Source: Staphylococcus schleiferi
Lineage (GTDB): Bacteria; Bacillota; Bacilli; Staphylococcales; Staphylococcaceae
Length of the DNA: 64,000 nucleotides
NCBI RefSeq assembly: GCF_900458895.1
Contig: NZ_LR962863.1
Location: 1,426,001 to 1,490,000 of the forward strand
Direction of reading: 5' to 3'
In this document: positions 58,532 to 64,000 of the stretch, one piece after another
Numbering within the stretch: the first letter of the stretch is position 1
Layout: each line of letters begins with the position of its first letter
Translations under genes and position numbers: made by a program
The notes under the pieces: generated by a model
The model's input: only the letters and a program-made list of their open reading frames with translations
What the model was told of the DNA's origin: nothing
Databases searched by the model: none

Positions 58532-61500
58532 TTGATACATGTAATGAATTTCAAGGGCGAAATCATTGATTATATATCTAGAGATGATAACGCGTTAGTC
58601 AAAGCGGTACATCACAGAAACATTAACGATCGTACAGAAACTTTTGATTTTACAATTTTATCCGAACGTACGATAAACATGCAGGAACGTAATCGTATCA
58701 TTATACAGGATAAAAAACGGGCAGTATAGAGAGTTTATCATCGACCACATCTCACAAGACATCGATGGATACACTGAAATCGAAACAGTAGCGTCATACC
58801 TAGAAGATATTGCAAAAGCTAAACCTTACGCCCCATATAAATTTGAAAAGATGACAACTAAACAAGCGCTAGCTGATGTGTTAAAGGATACAGGTTGGTT
58901 GGTGTCAGACGCTACTGAATATGGTGGTATCCGTACAACATCATGGATGTCCTATCAGACACGTTACGAAGTGCTTTTACAGCTATGTACAACATATAAG
59001 ATGATGGTCGACTTTTATATCGAAATTGGTAGCAACAGTGTTGAAAAACGTTATGTAGTGTTACGTAAACGCCAACCATTATTTAACGGAAAAGAAATCA
59101 CATACGGTAAAGACTTAACAGGTTTGAAACGTACGGTTGATTATTCGGAAGTTAAAACCGCGTTACTATGTGTCGGCCCCGAAAAGGAAGGTGGTAAACG
59201 TATAGAGCTTATCGTTAAAGATGACGATGCGCAAGCACGCATTGGTTTGCCTGGTCGCTATAATTGGGGAATTTATGAGCCTGAAACTGATGATGAAAAT
59301 ATGACAGAGGCACGTTTACGTACGTTAGGGACAACAGAACTCAACAAACGTAAAAAAGAGGCTATCAGTTATGAAGTGACAGCGTTAGATATACAAAAAG
59401 CTTACAGTCATGAATTTGTTAATCTCGGCGATATGGTACGTATTAAGAACCGCGATTTTACACCACCATTGTACGTGGAAGCAGAAGTTATATCTGAAGA
59501 ATACGATATGATTGCCGAAGATGTGGTATATGGTTTTGGCGAGTATGTGGAGTACCGAGAAAAAGATTTACGTGATGAATTCACTAAAAAACTCGACGAC
59601 ATCAGAAGTAAATTGAACGATAGTATTAGTAGTATTAGTAATATTAATACGATTGTAAAAGACAGTGTGGATGGACAACTTCAATATTTTGAAAGAAAAA
59701 TATTTAAATCTCCTACTCCTCCTGAAAATCCAGTAAATGATATGTTCTGGCTTGACACAAGTAATCCAGACGTTGCAGTGTTACGTAGGTATTGGAATGG
59801 AAAATGGATAAAATCATCACCTGAAAAGCCTGAAGACATCGGTGCAATTAGTAGGGAGCAAGCATTACTTAGTGAATTAAAGAATACTTTTATCAATTTA
59901 AATATTCAACACGCTAGGCTTTTGTCAGAGGCTACACAACTGCTGAATAGTGAGTATCTAGTAGATATGGATTTAAAAGGAGACCTACAAGCAAGTCTTG
60001 ACGCTGTGATTGATGTTTACAATCAAATTAAAACAAATTTAGAATCAATGACTCCCGAAACTGCGACAATAGGTAAACTGGTGGATACGCAGGCGTTGTT
60101 CCTTGAATATAGAAAAAAACTACAAGATTTTCATATAGATATAGAGGATGTAAAAATTGCGATAGATGAGAGGTTCAAACTACTTCAATCACAGTACACC
60201 GATGAAAAGTTTAACGATGCAATGACGGAGATTGCTAACGTTCTACCTAACGGACACTAGAACCCCGATACTAAGCAATTGACGAGTGATATACCGAATA
60301 AAGATGATTTAGAACAACTACGACAAGCATTAATCCTTAAACAAAATGAAGGGTTAGGCTCATACAATCAAAAACTAGAAGAGCTACAAAAAGAGTTTAA
60401 AAACCTAGAAAATGGCATGGAGTTAGCCGTAAAGAAAACCATCAAAGAGATAAACAGCTCAGATGATGAAAGAGCTGTCTATGAAAACATCTATACTAAA
60501 ATAACTGAAAACTCTACAAAGATACAAGCTTTTGAAGATAAGATTGACTTAAAAGCTAATAGAGATGAAATTACTCAAACATTAAACAGTCAATTAGAGC
60601 CTTTAAAAAATGATATTAAACAGCAGGCTTCTCAAATTGAATTGTTGCCTGACAGACTAACCGAGACAGTATCTAATAAAATCTATGAAACAACCATTTC
60701 TGGTTTGGTGCAAAGATTAGAAGCGGAAGAGGCTAAGAGGGAAACGTTGGCTAATCAAATCAACGATACCGTTTCTATACAGCAATACCAAGCAGGCATA
60801 CAAGAGGCTAAGGAATATGCAGATGAACAACTCGAAGATGTAGCAAATAATCCTGAAATCAAAGCAGGCATACAAAAAGCAAACGAAGAGGCACAAGAAT
60901 CGTTAAAAGAATATGTTAGAGCGCAGGATGAGCTAAGAGCACAAGAAGCGCAGGCATATGCTGATGGTAAGGTTTCGGAAGAAGAGCAGCGAGCTATACA
61001 AGACGCTCAAGCTAAACTTGAAGAGGCAAAACAAAACGCAGAGCTAAAGGCTAGGAACGCTGAAAAGAAAGCTAATGCCTATACAGACGGCAAAGTCAAA
61101 GAAAGTACGGATGCACAGAGGAAAACATTAGCTCGCTATGGCTCTCAAATCATACAAAATGGTAAAGACATCAAATTAAGAACCACTAAAGAAGAGTTTG
61201 ATGCAACCAATCGTACACTTTCTAACATATTGAGTGAGATTGTCCAAAATATTACAGACGGTACAACTATTAGATATGATGACAACGGCGTAGCTCAATC
61301 TTTAAATGTAGGACCACAAGGTATACAACTTAACGGCGATAAAATCAATCTAAATGCAAGCAGACAGTTTAATTTACTTGTATCTGACATGCGTAATAAA
61401 GTTGATAAAAACAGCGTTGTGTCGTCTATTAATGCATCGCCTGAAAGAATCGATATTAATACTCAAAATATCGGTATACGTGGCGGTTCAGGACAATCTT

Positions 61501-62649
61501 ATGTAGATATTAGGAATGACCAAATAGAGTTAGGTGGCGGTTTTAGAAGAACTTGGAGGGGACGTTCAACAAGGCATAATATTTTCACACGATTAAAGGA
61601 TGGTCACTTACGATTCAGAAACAATGCTCTTGACCGGTCACTATATATGTCCGAATTTGGAATATCCACATATATAGACGGCGAGGGAGAAGGACTAGGT
61701 TCCTCAGGTACAATTCAATGGTGGGATACAACATATTCTGAATCCGATGCTAACGGAATTACTATTAACAGTTACGGTGGTGTGGTTGCATTATCGAGTG
61801 ATAATAACAGAATTGTTTTAGATGCTTATGCGTCATCAAACGTCGAAAGCAAAACAGCTGCAGTATATATTCACCCACACAAAGAGACACGGCCGGGTAA
61901 CAATAGATTTGCATTTACTGTATCAAATGCAGATCACTCATCAAATACAGATGGTTACATCATGTATGGGTCAGACACAAACTATAATTACGGTGCAGGC
62001 CTACGATTCAGTAAATCTCAAAACGGAAAGACAGTTCAAGTTGTAGACGGTAATTATTCAACCGGCGGCGATACTACAATCGAGGCTGGATATGGTAGTT
62101 TTAACACTATATCTAAAAGAGATGGAAATAAATATGTAAGGATTATAAGTGATGACGGCTTTCTCGTCGGACGTGATAACGCAGGGAATCGTATAGCATC
62201 AAAAATTTATCTATAATAGAACCTATTCGGGGTCACCAAATTTACACATTACAGGTGAAGGGACTTTAGGTCGTTCAACGTCGGCTATGAAATATAAAGC
62301 ACTAATTGAAAAACAGTTTGATGACAGTAAAAGACAATTGGAACACTCTCAACACATTTTAGACTTAGATGTAAAATCATGGTTTGATAAACATGAAGTG
62401 GAAAATTATGCTAAAGAAATTGTCGAGGGAGAAAAATTAGACGAAGATAAATACAAAATATCACGACACGTTGGTTTAATTGCTGAGGACTTAGCAGAGG
62501 CAGGTTTAATCGAACATGTTGTGTATGGTTCTGATGGAGAAATTGAAGGTATCGAATACGATAGACTGTGGATACATTTGTTGCCAGTCATTAAAGAGTT
62601 AAAAAACAGAATTAAAGTATTGGAGGAAAAACAAAATGAATCAAAATAA
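58532..62649 (+). pseudogene. tail endopeptidase/tail fibre fusion with C-terminal S74 chaperone, three interruptions
   Basis: One reading of about 1,371 codons from TTG 58532 (AAAGGAGGTCAAACG). Interruptions: an extra A in A6 at 58712-58717 (IIIQDKKRAV-stop becomes IIIQDKNGQYREFIIDHI), TAG at 60258-60260 (Trp-compatible), and an extra A in A5 at 62201-62205 (ASKIYL-stop becomes ASKFIYNRTYSGS). The N-terminal part is the prophage endopeptidase tail (Tal) domain. A long coiled coil (about 60300-61200) and a beta-rich fibre domain follow. Last is an intramolecular chaperone starting GRSTSAMKYKALIE that should self-cleave after trimer folding. Confidence 0.82.
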
Positions 62650-62786
62650 TCAAGGGTTGCAAGCAGACCCCTCATCTCGTGATCAATAATTTGACGCAGG
62701 AAGTAGCAAGGCTTTCACAAGAAAACGCAATGTTAAAAGCAATTATTCAAGAACAAAATAACGATAGTAAAACGTCTGACGAATAA
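62636..62786 (+). pseudogene. 49-aa phage protein, frameshifted
   Basis: ATG 62636 (TTGGAGGAAAAACAAA) gives 17 codons ending SSRDQ-stop. Removing one C from C4 at 62668-62671 yields QADPHLVINNLTQEVARLSQ and on to TAA 62784-62786, a coiled-coil protein commonly found after the fibre gene. Function unknown. Confidence 0.65.
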
Positions 62787-62807
62787 ACGTTAGGCGTTTT
62801 TATTATA
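62771..62807 (+). terminator. terminator after the tail fibre region
   Basis: AACGTCTGACG pairs with CGTTAGGCGTT across a 6-base loop, with G-U pairs, followed by TTTTATTAT. It overlaps the end of the 49-aa gene. Confidence 0.7.
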
Positions 62808-62832
62808 AATAAAAAAATTAGGAGGAATTATC

Positions 62833-63108
62833 ATGGAACAAATTACAGAATTTTATTTAGTTGAGGTTAATGAAAGAGGAGAAGAAAGTTGTTTAATGCA
62901 AAACTATTCAAACAGTTTTGTACGTGGTGCGTCACCAAATAGCGCATACAAATTTAAAGATGAGGAACAGGTTAAAAAAGTATGTAGTATGCAAAACATG
63001 CTTGCAACAATCTTTAACAACGGTACTAAAACGTACTATGTAAAGCAAGACATTACACGTAACAGTTTTGATGAAAAAGGCGAACCATATACAGCTAAAA
63101 AAGAGTAG
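62833..63108 (+). CDS. 91-aa phage tail-region protein
   Basis: MEQITEFYLVEVNERGEESC at its start and NGTKTYYVKQDITRNSFDEK near the end. TTAGGAGGAATTATC site. Family not recognised with confidence. Precedes the DUF2951 gene. Confidence 0.72.
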   Translation: MEQITEFYLVEVNERGEESCLMQNYSNSFVRGASPNSAYKFKDEEQVKKVCSMQNMLATIFNNGTKTYYVKQDITRNSFDEKGEPYTAKKE

Positions 63109-63113
63109 GTGGC

Positions 63114-63416
63114 ATGATGTTTGGTTTTATCAAACGACGGGAGCATGAATGGCGCATTTTGCGCTTGGAAGAAAATGATAAAGATATGTTTAAAAAACTA
63201 GATAACATTGAACATAGTCTTCGAACGCAAGAAAAAGTTTACGATAAGCTTGATAGAACTTTTGAAGAATTAAAACGCGATAGATTGAAAGATGAGCAGA
63301 ATAAGAAAGAAAACGCCAAAAACATTAAAGATTTGAAAATGTGGATGCTGGGTGTTATAGGCACGATTGCAAGTACGATCGTTATTGCTATCCTGCGTAC
63401 ATTTTTTGGCATTTAA
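63114..63416 (+). CDS. DUF2951 family phage membrane protein
   Basis: 100 aa: MMFGFIKRREHEWRILRLEE and a heptad helix followed by one C-terminal membrane segment (MLGVIGTIASTIVIAILRTF). Typical of staphylococcal phages before the holin; XhlA-like layout suggests a link to lysis, unproven. Confidence 0.82.
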   Translation: MMFGFIKRREHEWRILRLEENDKDMFKKLDNIEHSLRTQEKVYDKLDRTFEELKRDRLKDEQNKKENAKNIKDLKMWMLGVIGTIASTIVIAILRTFFGI

Positions 63417-63430
63417 AGGAGGTGATTGTT

Positions 63431-63487
63431 ATGAAATTTGCGTACAGTTTTTGGAGCTGTTTTTGGTTTGGTAAATGCAAACGATAA
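63431..63487 (+). CDS. 18-aa phage peptide
   Basis: MKFAYSFWSCFWFGKCKR after AAAGGAGGTGATTGTT. Very short but with an excellent ribosome site and its own downstream terminator. Small hydrophobic peptides of this type are seen at this place in related phages as far as I recall. Confidence 0.5.
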   Translation: MKFAYSFWSCFWFGKCKR

Positions 63488-63496
63488 TTAAAAAGC

Positions 63497-63532
63497 GTTT
63501 AAGTCGGCACTTATGTGTCGGCTTTTTATTTT
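63497..63532 (+). terminator. terminator before the holin gene
   Basis: AAGTCGGCAC pairs with GTGTCGGCTT (two G-U pairs, 4-base loop, 63501-63524), then TTTTATTTT. Confidence 0.78.
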
Positions 63533-63552
63533 GCTAAAAAGGAGCAAATGAT

Positions 63553-63952
63553 ATGAAAATTAATTGGACAAATAGACTTAAAAATGGAGCGACTCTATCA
63601 GCTTTGATAGGGACGCTTTTTTTTATTGGTAAAACAAGTAACTGAAATTTTTGGTATAGACATTTCCAACCAATTACAAATGGCTAGTGGCATTGTAGGG
63701 ACGATTCTAACGCTATTAGCAGGTTTAGGCATAATTACCAATCCAAACACAAAAGGCGTGTCTGACGCTGGCATAGACATGCAATTGAGCAAGCCGCGTG
63801 ACCAAGATACACACCCAGTCTCTTTTGAAGAAGATAGCAATAGTAAAACCCCGAAATTTTACGATACATCACAACATTTTACAGACGACAGCACAGACGT
63901 TGTCTTTGATGTTAACCAGTATGAGGCAAACGAAAGAGAAAGAGGGTTATAA
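63553..63952 (+). pseudogene. phage holin (phi LC3 family), frameshifted
   Basis: ATG 63553 reads MKINWTNRLKNGATLSALIG then TLFFIGKTSN-stop. Removing one T from T8 at 63617-63624 gives TLFLLVKQVTEIFGIDISNQ and on to 63952, a 132-aa holin with two membrane segments (ALIGTLFLLV and GIVGTILTLLAGLGIITNPN). Holin pores release the endolysin encoded next. The terminal 40 residues are hydrophilic. Confidence 0.87.
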
Positions 63953-63953
63953 C

Positions 63954-64000
63954 ATGGTTGCTAATCTTTCTAAAAAAGAATTCCTATCTTTTTTAAATTC
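63954..64000 (+). CDS. start of endolysin gene, cut by window end
   Basis: ATG 63954 one base after the holin stop reads MVANLSKKEFLSFLN before the edge. By position this is the phage endolysin/amidase; the sequence seen is too short to identify domains. Confidence 0.45.
   Translation, partial: MVANLSKKEFLSFLN

Larger units (their letters stand above)
25792..64000. mobile_element. siphovirus prophage, cos-type, incomplete at window end
   Basis: Modules in order: serine integrase, lysogeny cargo, CI/Cro switch, recombination and replication, small early genes, RinA-like activator, HNH/terminase, HK97-type head, tail, holin and start of endolysin. The left boundary is inside lacE; the right end is not in the window. 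The HNH gene next to a P27-type TerS and HK97 head genes indicates cos packaging. Confidence 0.95.

Noticed and set aside
39330..60260. Genetic-code recoding of TAG in the prophage
   Set aside because: Most prophage genes keep normal stops, including many TAG stops, no suppressor tRNA is seen, and nearby breaks look like errors; only three codons fit.

Overview
The window is a stretch of low-GC staphylococcal chromosome. About 26 kb is host sequence. The remaining 38 kb or so is one integrated siphovirus prophage that runs off the right edge. The host gene order (odhAB, MoxR-like ATPase/VWA pair, brnQ, telA, xpaC-like, acyP, DUF1033, cspA, lysA-alr-deacetylase-dapD-dapB-dapA-asd, ABC-F, cvfB) matches what I know of Staphylococcus aureus. 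Some details differ: a LacT antiterminator heads the lactose PTS genes, no lysC precedes asd, and nothing resembling msaC lies between cspA and lysA. This suggests a non-aureus staphylococcus; the species cannot be named from sequence alone.

Host part, 1-25.8 kb. The 2-oxoglutarate dehydrogenase genes (odhA cut by the window start, odhB) are followed by a small membrane gene with an in-frame stop, a VOC protein, a DUF6501 protein, an AAA+/VWA pair and brnQ. On the minus strand lie telA, an XpaC-like gene and acyP. cspA has a consensus promoter and a leader with competing hairpins. A 1,484-bp ISL3-family insertion sequence sits in the T-tract of the cspA terminator, flanked by an 8-bp target duplication. 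The minus-strand dap/lys operon starts from a consensus promoter and a lysine riboswitch with its terminator. Next come an ABC-F ATPase gene and cvfB, then a lactose PTS operon (lacT-lacF-lacE) controlled by a LicT/BglG-type RNA antiterminator site.

Prophage, about 25.8 kb to the end. A large serine recombinase gene abuts the point where lacE is cut off, so the phage appears to have integrated inside lacE. The lysogeny arm (minus strand) carries unrecognised cargo, a DEDDh exonuclease-BRCT protein and a LexA-like CI. The divergent CI/Cro promoters have 7-bp-spaced ACG/CGT operators placed inside the promoter spacers, and one more after cro. The early region encodes recombination and replication (Gp157, ERF, SSB, HNH, DnaD-like, helicase loader, DnaB, RusA, dimeric dUTPase), many small phage proteins and a RinA-like activator. 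The late region is a cos-type HK97 module (HNH, TerS, TerL, portal, protease, capsid, connectors), then tail genes with a programmed -1 frameshift, and the start of the lysis cassette.

Nine genes or gene fragments are broken by single-base gains in short homopolymers, never by losses. Three prophage genes have an in-frame TAG where a Trp codon (TGG) would be plausible. The one-sided insertions look like an assembly signature, although real decay is possible. I see no CRISPR array, tRNA or rRNA. No clearly new multi-gene system is demonstrable. The best candidates for undescribed function are the lysogeny-arm cargo (two-gene module with an apparent dual start, exonuclease-BRCT), the structured GC-rich lysA 3' region and the cspA leader.
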